Source: Ornithoclostridium sp944380285
GTDB taxonomy: Bacteria; Bacillota; Clostridia; Christensenellales; UBA3700
Direction: 5' to 3'
Assembly: GCA_963931165.1 (NCBI GenBank)
Contig: OZ006985.1
Span: forward strand, 124,001 to 188,000
DNA length: 64,000 bases
The notes under the pieces are model-generated. The model did no database searches. It was given only the letters and a program-made list of their open reading frames with translations, and was not told the DNA's origin. This document shows positions 35,798 through 44,138 of this stretch, piece after piece; positions within the stretch are counted from its first letter, which is position 1; each line of letters begins with the position of its first letter. The position numbers and the translations under genes were made by a program.

Positions 35798-35865
35798 CAT
35801 ATGCCCGGGAACAGCACCGCCGCTGCCAGCAGCGCCCCGAAAAGCAGCATTGCAAACCTTTTCAT
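35791..35865 (-). CDS. 24-residue membrane peptide
   Basis: ATG 35865 is preceded by GGAGGTGGAC, among the best ribosome binding sites in the window. The peptide has a basic start (MKRF), one hydrophobic helix (AMLLFGALLAAAVLF) and ends PGIWV. It lies 64 bases upstream of the M23 gene on the same strand and shares its upstream element, so it is probably co-regulated. It is not a known family. Confidence 0.55.
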   Translation of the reverse strand: MKRFAMLLFGALLAAAVLFPGIWV

Positions 35866-35884
35866 GTCCACCTCCGTCGCGTAC

Positions 35885-35915
35885 TATTGTCGACAGCTTG
35901 CGGTGCGTTTATACC
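35885..35915 (-). promoter_or_regulatory. Shared bipartite element, copy before the small peptide
   Basis: Minus strand GGTATAAACGC, 10 nt, GTCGACAATA, 19 nt before the ATG at 35865. The GTATA box would suit a sporulation-type sigma factor, but the spacing is not a clean match to any consensus. Confidence 0.45.
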
Positions 35916-35961
35916 ATTGACTTGCAATGCGCGTTGTGATATCATTTGAAAAGAGGTTACC

Positions 35962-37035
35962 ATGAACTACTTATCACGTCATTGCAGATCGATCAGCCCG
36001 TACACCGCCGGCGAACAGCCGCGCGACAAGTCGTACGTCAAACTCAACACAAACGAGTGCCCCTATCCGCCCTCGCCCGCAGTCGAAAAAACGCTGCGCG
36101 AATACGAGGCGGGCGACCTCAGGCTGTACCCCGACCCCGACTGCACCGAATTGAGAGCCGTGATCGCCGAAAAATACGGGCTCAAACCGCAAAACGTCTT
36201 TGTCGGCAACGGCAGCGACGAGGTGCTCGCGCTGTGCTTCCCGACCTTCTTCGACGAGGGCGACGAGGTCGCGTTCGCCGACGTCACCTATACCTTCTAC
36301 AAGGTGTGGGCGCACGCGTTCGGCGTCAAAGCGCGCGTCATCCCCGTCGACAAAGAGCTCAAACTCGACCCCGAAGACTATCTCGCGCTCCCCGACAGCG
36401 TCAGGAGCGTCATCATCTGCAACCCCAACGCGCCGACCGGCATGCCCATGCCGCGCGCCGACATCGTGCGCATCGCCGAGCAAAACCGCGAACGCGTCGT
36501 CATCGTCGACGAAGCGTATTGCGACTTCTCGCAAGAGAGCATGATCGGCATGCTGAACGAACTGCCCAACCTCGTGGTCGTCAAGACGCTGAGCAAGGCG
36601 TACGCGCTCGCAGGCGCGAGATGCGGATTCGCGCTCGCGTCGCCCGAGATAGTGGACGGATTGAACACGATCAAGAACTCGTTCAACTCCTACACCGTCA
36701 ACGCTCTCACTCAAAAGCTCGCCGCCGCGGCGCTCAAAGACACCGCTTACTACGCGGCGGTCATAGACAAGATCTCCAAAGAGCGCGAGGTCGTCTCCGA
36801 CGCGCTGCGCGCGCTCGGTTTCACCGTGCTGCCGTCGAGGACGAACTTCGTCTTTGCGTCGCACAAGACCGTGCCGGCAAGCGAGATCTACTTCGCCCTC
36901 AAAGAGGAAGGGGTGCTGGTGCGCCACTTCAAAAAGGCGAGGATAGACAACTTCGTCCGCATCACGATCGGCACGCGCGAGGACACGAAAGCGCTGCTTG
37001 ACAAGGTCGCGAAGGTGGTCAAAAACAGATCGTAA
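35962..37035 (+). CDS. hisC: Histidinol-phosphate aminotransferase (class I/II, HisC family)
   Basis: 357 residues from ATG 35962 (AAGAGG before it). The start is KLNTNECPYPPSPAV (27-41), then VGNGSDEVL (81-89), NPNAPTG (154-160), VDEAYCDF (182-189) and the PLP lysine in TLSKAYALAGARCGF (Lys212). All are typical of HisC, which transaminates imidazole-acetol phosphate. It stands alone, without other his genes, so a broader role with aromatic or other amino acids is possible. Confidence 0.88.
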   Translation: MNYLSRHCRSISPYTAGEQPRDKSYVKLNTNECPYPPSPAVEKTLREYEAGDLRLYPDPDCTELRAVIAEKYGLKPQNVFVGNGSDEVLALCFPTFFDEGDEVAFADVTYTFYKVWAHAFGVKARVIPVDKELKLDPEDYLALPDSVRSVIICNPNAPTGMPMPRADIVRIAEQNRERVVIVDEAYCDFSQESMIGMLNELPNLVVVKTLSKAYALAGARCGFALASPEIVDGLNTIKNSFNSYTVNALTQKLAAAALKDTAYYAAVIDKISKEREVVSDALRALGFTVLPSRTNFVFASHKTVPASEIYFALKEEGVLVRHFKKARIDNFVRITIGTREDTKALLDKVAKVVKNRS

Positions 37036-37065
37036 ATTTGGTACCCGTGTCGATAAACGACATCT

Positions 37066-37094
37066 ATGCCGCTTTGAAAGCGGCATTTTTGTTT
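37066..37094 (+). terminator. Terminator of hisC
   Basis: ATGCCGCT (37066-37073) and AGCGGCAT (37079-37086), then TTTTTG. Confidence 0.85.
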
Positions 37095-37151
37095 TGAGCA
37101 AAAAACTCCCCTTTCGACAAAACTTCCTCCCCTCCGCGCGCATATGCGCGC

Positions 37152-37157
37152 TATAAT
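37152..37157 (+). promoter_or_regulatory. -10 box of the gene at 37164, probably leaderless
   Basis: TATAAT ends 6 nt before the ATG. No good -35 is visible 17 nt upstream, and no ribosome binding site lies between. Confidence 0.5.
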
Positions 37158-37163
37158 CGGGAT

Positions 37164-38399
37164 ATGGACATCAAGATAGGAACGGACGACTACTCCCCTC
37201 CGACGATCGGGGACAGGACAGCTTTCACCTCTCAGGTGATCGTCGACAACGAGGGGCTCAAACGACTGCCCGACGTGGCCGAGAGAGTGCTGCCTCTCGG
37301 ACACGTCGCGCTGTGCTTTGACGACAATGTGAAAGATCTCGGCGACGTCGCCGCCGATGTGATGAGACGTGCGGGATATTCGGTCGAATGCTCGGCGTTG
37401 GGAGCGCTTGGCACGCTGCGCGAAGACGTCAGACTGATGATCTCGATCGGCGGCGGCTCCGCCGCAAACGCAGTCAAACTCGAAGCGGGCAAGCGCGGAG
37501 CGGAGTGGATACATCTGATGACGTGCGCGTCGACGGACAGTGCGCTCTATCCGTATGCCGAGCTGTTTGAGAACGGCAGACGAAAGGTCGTCCCCTGCAC
37601 CCCTCCGACGGCGGTCGTGATCGACGAAGTAGCGCTGAAAAGCTCGCCGAGACGGTGCACCGCCGCGGGGTACGGAACGCTGTTTTCAAAACTGCTCGTG
37701 CTGTTTTGTCTGCGAGCCGACGCGATGTGCGACGGCGAACCTCACCCCGCGCAGGAGGCGCTCGAGAGCTGCCTTTGCCCCTACTTCGACGAACCCTCCG
37801 TCGAACATCCGGCAGTGCGCACAGCGACGGCTTTGGTCAAAGTCGGCTTGATCGCGCAATGCCTGCCCGCCGATTTTTTGCAGCGCGAAGAATACAACGC
37901 CGCAATCGTGCTGTCCGCGTTCCGCAAGCGGGAGCGGCTGATCGGCGAGGACGCGATGCTCGCGTCGCTTGCGCTGGCGGCGATATACCGCGCGTACTTG
38001 GAGCACACGCCTGAGGACTTGTTCGTCCCGTGCGGCTATGCCGAGGACTTCCGCATGCTGGACAAGCTGTGCGGCGTGGATATGTTATCGTCCGTGCTCG
38101 ACTTCCGCAGAGGCGAAAAATGCGCGCGGCGACTGTTTGTCGCGCGCGAATATCGCAAGGAGTGGGCGGCACTGCTGGACGAGACGACAGGCGCTCTCCC
38201 CGCCCGTGCGCGCGCTTTTCGGCGGCTGTACGGCGACGCCGGGTATTGGCTGGGCGGATATGTCACCCCCGACGCGCTGATCGGGCTGACGTCGCTGTCC
38301 GCCGCGACGCTCGATGACGACAGCCTGCTGCGCGCGCTCAAACAGTCTGGGCTGCCGGACGCGGCGGGACTGCAAGACCCGCTCAAAGCCCTCGCCTGA
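37164..38399 (+). CDS. Glycerol-1-phosphate dehydrogenase-like protein (iron-alcohol-dehydrogenase/DHQS superfamily)
   Basis: 411 residues. The NAD-binding motif is ISIGGGSAANAVK (~93-105). The segment MTCASTDSALYPYAELFENG (~115-134) with VPCTPPTAVVIDEVAL corresponds to the P-T-A-S-T-D and V-P-x-x-P-x-x-V-I-x-D blocks of AraM/EgsA-type sn-glycerol-1-phosphate dehydrogenases. Asp121 would bind the metal; the later histidines are less clear (GEPHPAQEA). The C-terminal third is poorly conserved, so the substrate is uncertain. Convergent with rplL. Confidence 0.75.
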   Translation: MDIKIGTDDYSPPTIGDRTAFTSQVIVDNEGLKRLPDVAERVLPLGHVALCFDDNVKDLGDVAADVMRRAGYSVECSALGALGTLREDVRLMISIGGGSAANAVKLEAGKRGAEWIHLMTCASTDSALYPYAELFENGRRKVVPCTPPTAVVIDEVALKSSPRRCTAAGYGTLFSKLLVLFCLRADAMCDGEPHPAQEALESCLCPYFDEPSVEHPAVRTATALVKVGLIAQCLPADFLQREEYNAAIVLSAFRKRERLIGEDAMLASLALAAIYRAYLEHTPEDLFVPCGYAEDFRMLDKLCGVDMLSSVLDFRRGEKCARRLFVAREYRKEWAALLDETTGALPARARAFRRLYGDAGYWLGGYVTPDALIGLTSLSAATLDDDSLLRALKQSGLPDAAGLQDPLKALA

Positions 38400-38433
38400 C
38401 GGCGCGCGCTTCGTCCCCTTGAAATCAAAGCAT

Positions 38434-38468
38434 AAAAAACGGACGCCCGAAAGCGTCCGTATTTTTTT
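38434..38468. terminator. Bidirectional terminator between the dehydrogenase gene and rplL
   Basis: ACGGACGC (38439-38446), CCGAAA, GCGTCCGT (38453-38460), with ATTTTTTT on one side and AAAAA on the other. It ends the ribosomal operon, so rpoB does not follow rplL. Confidence 0.9.
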
Positions 38469-38481
38469 GAGCCTGCAGAAA

Positions 38482-38853
38482 TTACTTGAGCTCGGTTTCG
38501 GCACCGGCTTCTTTGAATTTCTTCTCCATCTCCTCGGCAGCCTCTTTTGCAACGGCTTCCTTGATCTTGCTGGGAGCGCCGTCGACGAGGTCCTTCGCCT
38601 CTTTGAGTCCGAGACCGGTGATCTCTCTGACGACCTTGATGACCGCGATCTTGTTGGGACCGACGCTCTTGAGGTAGACGTCGAACTCGGTCTTCTCTTC
38701 AGCCGCGGGAGCAGCCGCACCCGCTGCGGGAGCCGCAACCGCCATAGCCGCGGCGCTGACGCCGAACTCCGTCTCGATCGCCTTGACGAGGTCGTTGAGC
38801 TCGAGAACGGTCATGCCTTTGATTTCTTCGATTATCTTTGCGATATCTGCCAT
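38482..38853 (-). CDS. rplL: Ribosomal protein bL12 (L7/L12)
   Basis: 123 residues, normal length. The N-terminal dimerisation helix [22 protein letters not shown], an Ala-rich hinge ([20 protein letters not shown]) and the factor-binding C-terminal domain ([35 protein letters not shown]) are all present. It forms the ribosomal stalk with uL10 and is the last gene of the operon. Confidence 0.98.
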   Translation of the reverse strand: MADIAKIIEEIKGMTVLELNDLVKAIETEFGVSAAAMAVAAPAAGAAAPAAEEKTEFDVYLKSVGPNKIAVIKVVREITGLGLKEAKDLVDGAPSKIKEAVAKEAAEEMEKKFKEAGAETELK

Positions 38854-38889
38854 TGTTGGTTTCCTCCGTTAATTCTGTAGTTTTGGTGA

Positions 38890-39399
38890 TTATTGTTTCT
38901 TCTCTGCGATCTGCTGGATAGCCCTTGCGAGTCCGCTGATGGGGCTTTGGAGCAAACCGAGCAACTGCGCGAGCAATACCTCTTTGGACGGGATCGCCGC
39001 GAGTTTTGCCACTGTCTCCGCATCGATGTAAGCGCCGTCCATAAGACCGCACTTGATCTCGATCGCCTTGACAGTCTTTGCATTCTCGCTGACCACCTTA
39101 GCCGCCGCGAGCGGATCGCCGTAGGCGAACGCGATGGCTGTGGGGCCTTCGAGATGTCCTTCGAAACCGCCGATGTTCAGCTCGCTCAACGCGCGCAGCA
39201 CGAGACGGTTTTTGAGAACGCGATACTCGACGTCGTTTTTGCGGAAATCGGAGCGCAGCTTGGTGTCGTCCGCAACGGAAATGCCCTTGTAGTCGACGAC
39301 AACGAAAGCGCCGCACTTGCCGATCTTCTCTTTGATCTCTTCGATCTGAGCAGCCTTTTGCAGCTTGGCTTCCGACATCTTTGTCTCTTTCTCTGCCAT
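38890..39399 (-). CDS. rplJ: Ribosomal protein uL10
   Basis: 169 residues from ATG 39399 (GGAGGTAAC before it). CGAFVVVDYKGISVADDTKLR and VLKNRLVLRALSELNIGGFEGHLEGPTAIAFAYGDP are typical. The C-terminal helix binds bL12. Its leader carries a terminator-like hairpin ending at the ribosome binding site (39412-39442), and it has its own promoter (39534-39562). Confidence 0.98.
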   Translation of the reverse strand: MAEKETKMSEAKLQKAAQIEEIKEKIGKCGAFVVVDYKGISVADDTKLRSDFRKNDVEYRVLKNRLVLRALSELNIGGFEGHLEGPTAIAFAYGDPLAAAKVVSENAKTVKAIEIKCGLMDGAYIDAETVAKLAAIPSKEVLLAQLLGLLQSPISGLARAIQQIAEKKQ

Positions 39400-39411
39400 T
39401 GTTACCTCCGT

Positions 39412-39442
39412 AAAAATTCCCTCCGTGCACAGACACGGAGGG
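39412..39442 (-). promoter_or_regulatory. rplJ leader attenuator
   Basis: CCCTCCGTG and CACGGAGGG (39419-39427 and 39434-39442) with a 6-nt loop, then AATTTTTA, then GGAGG of rplJ. This terminator shape inside a ~135-nt leader agrees with the L10-leader autoregulation known in Bacillota. Binding of L10-L12 to the leader would be the switch. Confidence 0.7.
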
Positions 39443-39533
39443 ACAAAGTGAGCTTGTCGTTTTGTCTTCCGCCTCGGCAAGATTTACGCTTTCGCACTTG
39501 CTGTCTGTGGCTTCGGGTGATGTTTGCTTTGTT

Positions 39534-39562
39534 AGTATATCACCTCATCGGCGATATGTCAA
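39534..39562 (-). promoter_or_regulatory. rplJL promoter
   Basis: Minus strand TTGACA (39557-39562), 17 nt, TATACT (39534-39539), right behind the rplA stop. Confidence 0.8.
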
Positions 39563-39567
39563 CGATT

Positions 39568-40254
39568 TTACGCCTTGATCGCAACTTTTACGCCGGGACC
39601 CATAGTGCTCGCAACGGTGATGCTGCGGACGTATTGTCCCTTCGCAGCCGCCGGCTTCGCCTTGAGGATCGCCTCGTAAAGAGCGTTGAAGTTCTCGGTC
39701 AGCTTCTCCGCGCCGAACGACTTCTTGCCGATCGCAACGTGGATGATGTTGGTCTTGTCAAGTCTGTATTCGACCTTACCTGCCTTGATCTCGCCGACCG
39801 CCTTGGTGACGTCCATCGTGACGGTGCCGGACTTGGGGTTGGGCATCAAGCCCTTGGGGCCGAGCAGCTTACCGATGCGGCCGACCAGACCCATCATGTC
39901 GGGAGTGGTGACGCAGACGTCGAAGTCGAACCAGTTCTCGTTCTTGATCTTGTTGATCATGTCCTCGCCGCCGACATAATCGGCGCCCGCCGCCTGAGCC
40001 TCGTCCGCCTTGACGCCCTTGGCGATGACCAAGACTTTGAGGGTCTTGCCGGTGCCGTGGGGCAAAACGATGACGCCTCTGACCTGCTGATCTGCGTGAC
40101 GGGAGTCGACGCCCAGCTTGATGTGAGCCTCGACGGACTCGTCGAACTTCGCGGTCGCGGTCTCGACGACCGTCTTCATCGCCTCGGCGACGTCGTAGGT
40201 CTTGCCGCTCTCGACGGCAGCTGCCGCCGCAACGTATCTCTTACCTCTTTTCAT
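39568..40254 (-). CDS. rplA: Ribosomal protein uL1
   Basis: 228 residues, normal length. Signature KTDVAEA-like start, [30 protein letters not shown] and the end [27 protein letters not shown] precedes the ATG. It binds the L1 stalk of 23S rRNA and represses its own mRNA in many bacteria. It lies 11 bases after rplK. Confidence 0.98.
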   Translation of the reverse strand: MKRGKRYVAAAAAVESGKTYDVAEAMKTVVETATAKFDESVEAHIKLGVDSRHADQQVRGVIVLPHGTGKTLKVLVIAKGVKADEAQAAGADYVGGEDMINKIKNENWFDFDVCVTTPDMMGLVGRIGKLLGPKGLMPNPKSGTVTMDVTKAVGEIKAGKVEYRLDKTNIIHVAIGKKSFGAEKLTENFNALYEAILKAKPAAAKGQYVRSITVASTMGPGVKVAIKA

Positions 40255-40265
40255 ATCCGTCCTCC

Positions 40266-40691
40266 TCAGTCAACAACGGTCACGCCCATGCTGCGAGCGG
40301 TGCCTTTGATCATTGCCATCGCCGCTTCGACGCTGCCTGCGTTGAGGTCGGGCATCTTGAGCTCGGCGATCTCTTTGACCTGCGCCATCGTGATCGTGGC
40401 GACTTTGTCCTTGTTGGGCTTGGCGCTGCCGCTCTCGATCTTGCAAGCGCGCTTGATCAAGACGGGTGCCGGAGGAGTCTTGAGGACGAAGGTGAAGGAC
40501 CTGTCTGCGTAGATGGTCATGACGACCGGGATGACGAGCCCTGCCTGATCCTTGGTCTTCTCGTTGAATTCCTTGGTGAAACCGGGAATGTTGATGCCGT
40601 GCGGACCCAACGTGGAGCCGACCGGAGGTCCCGGAGTTGCTTTGCCGGCGGGGAGTTGAAGTTTGACCACCGCCGCGATCTTCTTTGCCAT
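40266..40691 (-). CDS. rplK: Ribosomal protein uL11
   Basis: 141 residues. [29 protein letters not shown] and [17 protein letters not shown] are diagnostic. It binds the GTPase centre of 23S rRNA, where RelA-type stringent factors sense stalled ribosomes. Confidence 0.98.
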   Translation of the reverse strand: MAKKIAAVVKLQLPAGKATPGPPVGSTLGPHGINIPGFTKEFNEKTKDQAGLVIPVVMTIYADRSFTFVLKTPPAPVLIKRACKIESGSAKPNKDKVATITMAQVKEIAELKMPDLNAGSVEAAMAMIKGTARSMGVTVVD

Positions 40692-40774
40692 AGTTGCCTC
40701 CTATTGCAATCGTGGTATTAACGAGCCGCAATGAGTGTATTTTGCGACTCTCCCAACCCCTTTCGGGGCAATTG

Positions 40775-41311
40775 TCAGATGAGTTTTTCGACCTGTCCGA
40801 ATTCGAGTTCGACCGAAGTGTCCCTGCCGAACATCGAGACGGACACCTTGACCTTTTGCGTGTCCAGCTTGATCTCTTTGACCTCGCCCAAGAAGTCTTG
40901 GAGCGGACCGCTGATAATGTGGACTTGGTCGCCGACCTGCAAGTGCAGATCTTCCGCCTTGACCTTCTCGAGTTGCGCCTTTTTGACGTCCTCGGGAGAC
41001 ATCGGGAGCGGCTTGCCGTCCGCGGACGTGCAGAAGTCCCTGACGCCGCGCGTATTGCGTACCATGTACCAGATCTGCTTGGTATAGATCATCTTGATGA
41101 AGACATAGTTGGGATACTTGCGGCGCATGACGAACTTCTTCTTGCCGCCCTCCTTCTCGACGACCTCTTCGACCTCGGGTACCACCACGTCGAAGATGTA
41201 GTCCTGAAGATTGCTGCTCTCAACCATCCTCAATATGTTGTCGCGAACGATATAGTCATAGCCGGTCGACGCGCATATGATATACCATTGCGGTTTGGAC
41301 ATGTCTATCAT
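40775..41311 (-). CDS. nusG: Transcription antitermination/pausing factor NusG
   Basis: 178 residues from ATG 41311 (GGAGGGGTCT before it). The N-terminal NGN domain (QWYIICASTGYDYIVRDNI, RKYPNYVFIKM, WYMVRNTRGVRDF) and C-terminal KOW domain (LQVGDQVHIISGPLQDFLGEV) are intact. It bridges RNA polymerase and the ribosome or Rho. It lies 12 bases after secE. Confidence 0.97.
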   Translation of the reverse strand: MIDMSKPQWYIICASTGYDYIVRDNILRMVESSNLQDYIFDVVVPEVEEVVEKEGGKKKFVMRRKYPNYVFIKMIYTKQIWYMVRNTRGVRDFCTSADGKPLPMSPEDVKKAQLEKVKAEDLHLQVGDQVHIISGPLQDFLGEVKEIKLDTQKVKVSVSMFGRDTSVELEFGQVEKLI

Positions 41312-41323
41312 AGACCCCTCCCG

Positions 41324-41653
41324 TTATGCCGCGCCGCCGCCTACGAGCAATTCGAGCAGCCAAGCGCACAGGGAATCGAATCCCATAACTATCAAGACGA
41401 AGATCAACACGACGACGAGCACCGTGCCGAGCTGTGCGAATACCTTTTTCGCCGTCGGCCAATTGACCTTTTTGAGCTCGGAAAAGATGCCCTTGAAAAA
41501 GTCCCTGATGCGCGCGCCCACCGAGGGCTTGTCGCTCTTCTTCTTTTGAGGCTTGGACGGCTTGCCGGAGGCCGCGTCCTTGTTGTCGAGTTGTGCGTCT
41601 CCGAGCGACTTGTTGATGACCTCGCCGCCTTCTACCTGATTGTTCTTTGCCAT
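41324..41653 (-). CDS. secE: Preprotein translocase subunit SecE
   Basis: 109 residues from ATG 41653 (GAGGGGATTT before it). The conserved amphipathic helix FFKGIFSELKKVNWPTAKKV (64-83) is followed by one membrane helix (~87-109). The first ~60 residues are a charged extension longer than in most Bacillota. Confidence 0.95.
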   Translation of the reverse strand: MAKNNQVEGGEVINKSLGDAQLDNKDAASGKPSKPQKKKSDKPSVGARIRDFFKGIFSELKKVNWPTAKKVFAQLGTVLVVVLIFVLIVMGFDSLCAWLLELLVGGGAA

Positions 41654-41670
41654 AAATCCCCTCGCTGCGA

Positions 41671-41820
41671 TTACTTGGATTCTTTGTGCAGAGTGGTCTT
41701 CTTGCAGAATTTGCAGTATTTGTTCACTTCCAGTCTGTCGGGAGTGTTCTTCTTGTTCTTGTATGTGTCGTAGTTGCGCTGCTTGCACTCGGTGCAAGCC
41801 AAGGTGATCCTTGTCCTCAC
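41671..41820 (-). CDS. rpmG: Ribosomal protein bL33
   Basis: 49 residues starting at GTG 41820: [21 protein letters not shown], then [19 protein letters not shown]. The two C-x2-C pairs of the zinc-binding form are complete. Ribosome binding site GGAGG is 10 bases upstream; there is no better in-frame start. It is the first gene of the rpmG-secE-nusG-rplKAJL operon. Confidence 0.93.
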   Translation of the reverse strand: MRTRITLACTECKQRNYDTYKNKKNTPDRLEVNKYCKFCKKTTLHKESK

Positions 41821-41835
41821 GGTGTCAACACCTCC

Positions 41836-41861
41836 AAAAAAATTACACCCTTTTCGGTGCT
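41836..41861 (-). promoter_or_regulatory. 5' hairpin with T-run in the rpmG leader
   Basis: GCACC, GAAAA, GGGTGT followed by AATTTTTTT and then the rpmG ribosome binding site. It lies at the very start of the transcript, so it may protect the 5' end or attenuate. Confidence 0.45.
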
Positions 41862-41866
41862 ATAAC

Positions 41867-41895
41867 ATTTTAGCACGCGGGCGCGCTTATGTCAA
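41867..41895 (-). promoter_or_regulatory. Promoter of the rpmG-secE-nusG-rpl operon
   Basis: Minus strand TTGACA (41890-41895), 17 nt, TAAAAT (41867-41872). Confidence 0.8.
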
Positions 41896-41995
41896 ACAAA
41901 AATATGCGATATTGCAAAAATATCGCAAGACGACGCCCCGCCCGCGCAAAATGCGCGTTTTTGCCCCTCCCGGGACCTCCGGAAGGGGCAATTTC

Positions 41996-42961
41996 TTACT
42001 TGTCCTCGACAGGATCGTTCGCGAACGCGCCGCCCGCGGGCACTTCGTCCAGCGACTTGTACACTTCCTTTTTGCGGTCTTTGAGCAGCTTGTCCAGCTC
42101 CTCTTTGCGCTCGATCTGTTCCTTGTAGATGGGATAGAACGACTTGACCTTGCCGCAGAACGCCTTGATCGCCGCGCCCGTAGCCTTGCAGGTGAACGCC
42201 GGGCAAACCCTCATGCCGAAGTCCATCAGCCTCGCGACGCCGTCGGTGACGACGCGGGTCTTGCGCTTGCGCATTGCCTTGACGATGCGCTTCGCCGCGG
42301 TCTCGGCGGTGATGCCGATGCTCTCGACGAGGCTGTCCGCCTTGTCCGCTTTCTCACCCTCGCTCTCGCGAGCCTTGTAGATGTCCGTCTTGACGGGACC
42401 GGGCATAACGCACGAAACGCCGATGCCGAACCCTCTGAGCTCCTGCGCAAGACACTCTGTCAAAGCCCATACGCCGCCCTTGGTCGCAGAGTAGATGCTC
42501 TCGCCGCCGACAGGAAGGATCGCCGACGCGCTCGCCACGTTGCAGATGTAGCCGAAACGGCTCTTCTTGATGTAGGGCAGCATCTCCTTGCACGCATAGA
42601 CGACGCTCATCATGTTGGTCGACACGACCTTGTCGATCTGATCGTCGGTCATGTCGTTGTATTGCATGAACGGCTGTATCATGCCCGCGTTGTTGATCAA
42701 TATGTCGACTTGGAAGCCCATCGCGTCGAGCTCCGCACCGAAGTCGCGCCACGACTGCCTGTCCGAGATGTTGATGCGGCGATAGCTGAATCTGTCGCCG
42801 AGCTCCTCTTTGAGAGCGTCAAGTTTCGCCTTGTTGCGGGCGATGCCCATCACGTTGCAGCCGTACTTCTTGACGAGGATGAGGGCGATCTCTTTGCCCA
42901 TGCCCGTCGAGCAACCGGTGAGGACGACGTTGCGTCCGTAGATCCAATCTTTCTTTGACAT
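41996..42961 (-). CDS. Short-chain dehydrogenase/reductase
   Basis: 321 residues from ATG 42961 (AAGGTGA four bases upstream). Cofactor motif TGCSTGMG (15-22), NNAG near 90, catalytic Ser in NVASASAIL and Y-x3-K in YSATK. A ~60-residue C-terminal extension ends in a charged helix (YPIYKEQIERKEELDKLLKDRKKEVYKSL), so it may associate with membranes or partners. The substrate is unknown. It may share context with the esterase gene just upstream, 72 bases away. Confidence 0.9.
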   Translation of the reverse strand: MSKKDWIYGRNVVLTGCSTGMGKEIALILVKKYGCNVMGIARNKAKLDALKEELGDRFSYRRINISDRQSWRDFGAELDAMGFQVDILINNAGMIQPFMQYNDMTDDQIDKVVSTNMMSVVYACKEMLPYIKKSRFGYICNVASASAILPVGGESIYSATKGGVWALTECLAQELRGFGIGVSCVMPGPVKTDIYKARESEGEKADKADSLVESIGITAETAAKRIVKAMRKRKTRVVTDGVARLMDFGMRVCPAFTCKATGAAIKAFCGKVKSFYPIYKEQIERKEELDKLLKDRKKEVYKSLDEVPAGGAFANDPVEDK

Positions 42962-43033
42962 AGCTTCACCTTTTGCGTTGATACGCATAATATTTGTTTT
43001 CCGTCAAAATTTTAACACGACGCGCACCCAAAG

Positions 43034-43978
43034 TCAACCGTTTGCGCGCGCGAGAACGCCTTTTACAAACACCACGGCTTCTCTCGCGCATTCCCTGCCC
43101 GACGGCGCAAGATCGCACGCAAGCGCGCCTGCGTGTACGCCGTTCAGCCCCGTGCACAAATAGTATTCGCTCTTGACGCCGAGCCGCTGCAATTTTTCGA
43201 ACAGCGCCTCCGATTCGCCCTTCAAGCTGTCCGCCGCCGAACCTATCACGAACGACGGCGCAAACTTTTCGTCGACGAAGCTCTCCGGCGAAAAATAGGC
43301 GTCCTTTGCCGCCCTCTCCTCACCGTCCAGCGCGAGCAGCGCGGCGGTGTCCATGCCGCAAACCGTCTTGCAGATGACGTCGATGTCGGGGAACTTGCAG
43401 CTCGCGACGCGAGTGAGCGAGTATACGCCCGAGATCAGCACGCTCGCGGCGACCTTGAACTCGTTCGCGTGGCGGAACTCTATCCCGTATGTCTCCAACA
43501 GTTCGGGATGTGCCGCAGCGCAGGCGACATATGCGGCGAGATAGGCGCCCGCCGATTCGCCCGCGACGACGACCCCCGGAGAGAGATCCAGCCCCCACTC
43601 TTCCGCCCTGTCAAACGCGAAGTCGAGCGCGGCGAACACGTCCGCAAGGTGGGACGGATGCGCAACGTCGACGCCGTAGCGGTAGCCGATGTTGAGCACG
43701 GTGAAGCCCTGCTCCGCCCAATGTTCGCAATAGTAGCGGCGCGCCGTGCGCAGCCCCGAGATCCAGCCTCCGCCGTGGATGTAGACGAACACGGGGCGCG
43801 GCTCGCCTATCCCTCCCTTGCCGTAGACGTCCAGCTTTTGAAGTTTTTGCTCTCCGTATGGAACCCCCTCGCGCGCCTCGACGTCTTTGTGCCGCTTGTA
43901 AAACAGCGGATAGAAGCAATACTCCATCGCGTTGAGCCGCGTCTTGGCAAGTTTGAATTTTGTCCTGTCCGAAAACAT
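43034..43978 (-). CDS. Alpha/beta-hydrolase (HSL-type esterase)
   Basis: 314 residues from ATG 43978 (GGAGGAGAT before it). The oxyanion motif HGGGW (68-72) and nucleophile elbow GESAG (140-144) place it in the hormone-sensitive-lipase group. The late LNGVHAGAL probably supplies the catalytic His. No signal peptide. Probable carboxylesterase of unknown substrate. Promoter at 44049-44077. Confidence 0.9.
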   Translation of the reverse strand: MFSDRTKFKLAKTRLNAMEYCFYPLFYKRHKDVEAREGVPYGEQKLQKLDVYGKGGIGEPRPVFVYIHGGGWISGLRTARRYYCEHWAEQGFTVLNIGYRYGVDVAHPSHLADVFAALDFAFDRAEEWGLDLSPGVVVAGESAGAYLAAYVACAAAHPELLETYGIEFRHANEFKVAASVLISGVYSLTRVASCKFPDIDVICKTVCGMDTAALLALDGEERAAKDAYFSPESFVDEKFAPSFVIGSAADSLKGESEALFEKLQRLGVKSEYYLCTGLNGVHAGALACDLAPSGRECAREAVVFVKGVLARANG

Positions 43979-44048
43979 ATCTCCTCCCTTATGCCGAAAT
44001 ACCGGCGATGTCGGGCTTCTTTTGATCGACCATATCATTCATATTGAT

Positions 44049-44077
44049 ATTATAACATATGTTTTCGCGCGCGTAAA
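44049..44077 (-). promoter_or_regulatory. Promoter of the esterase gene
   Basis: Minus strand TTTACG (44072-44077), 17 nt, TATAAT (44049-44054). Confidence 0.6.
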
Positions 44078-44111
44078 GTCCCAAATGAAGTTGCGCCAAA
44101 CAAAGTGCAAG

Positions 44112-44133
44112 AAAAAGCGGCGCCGCGCGCCGC
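44112..44133 (-). terminator. Terminator of the gatCAB-aspS-ansA operon
   Basis: GCGGCGC (44117-44123), CGC, GCGCCGC (44127-44133), then TTTTTC on the minus strand, next to the ansA stop. Confidence 0.85.
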
Positions 44134-44138
44134 AAGGT

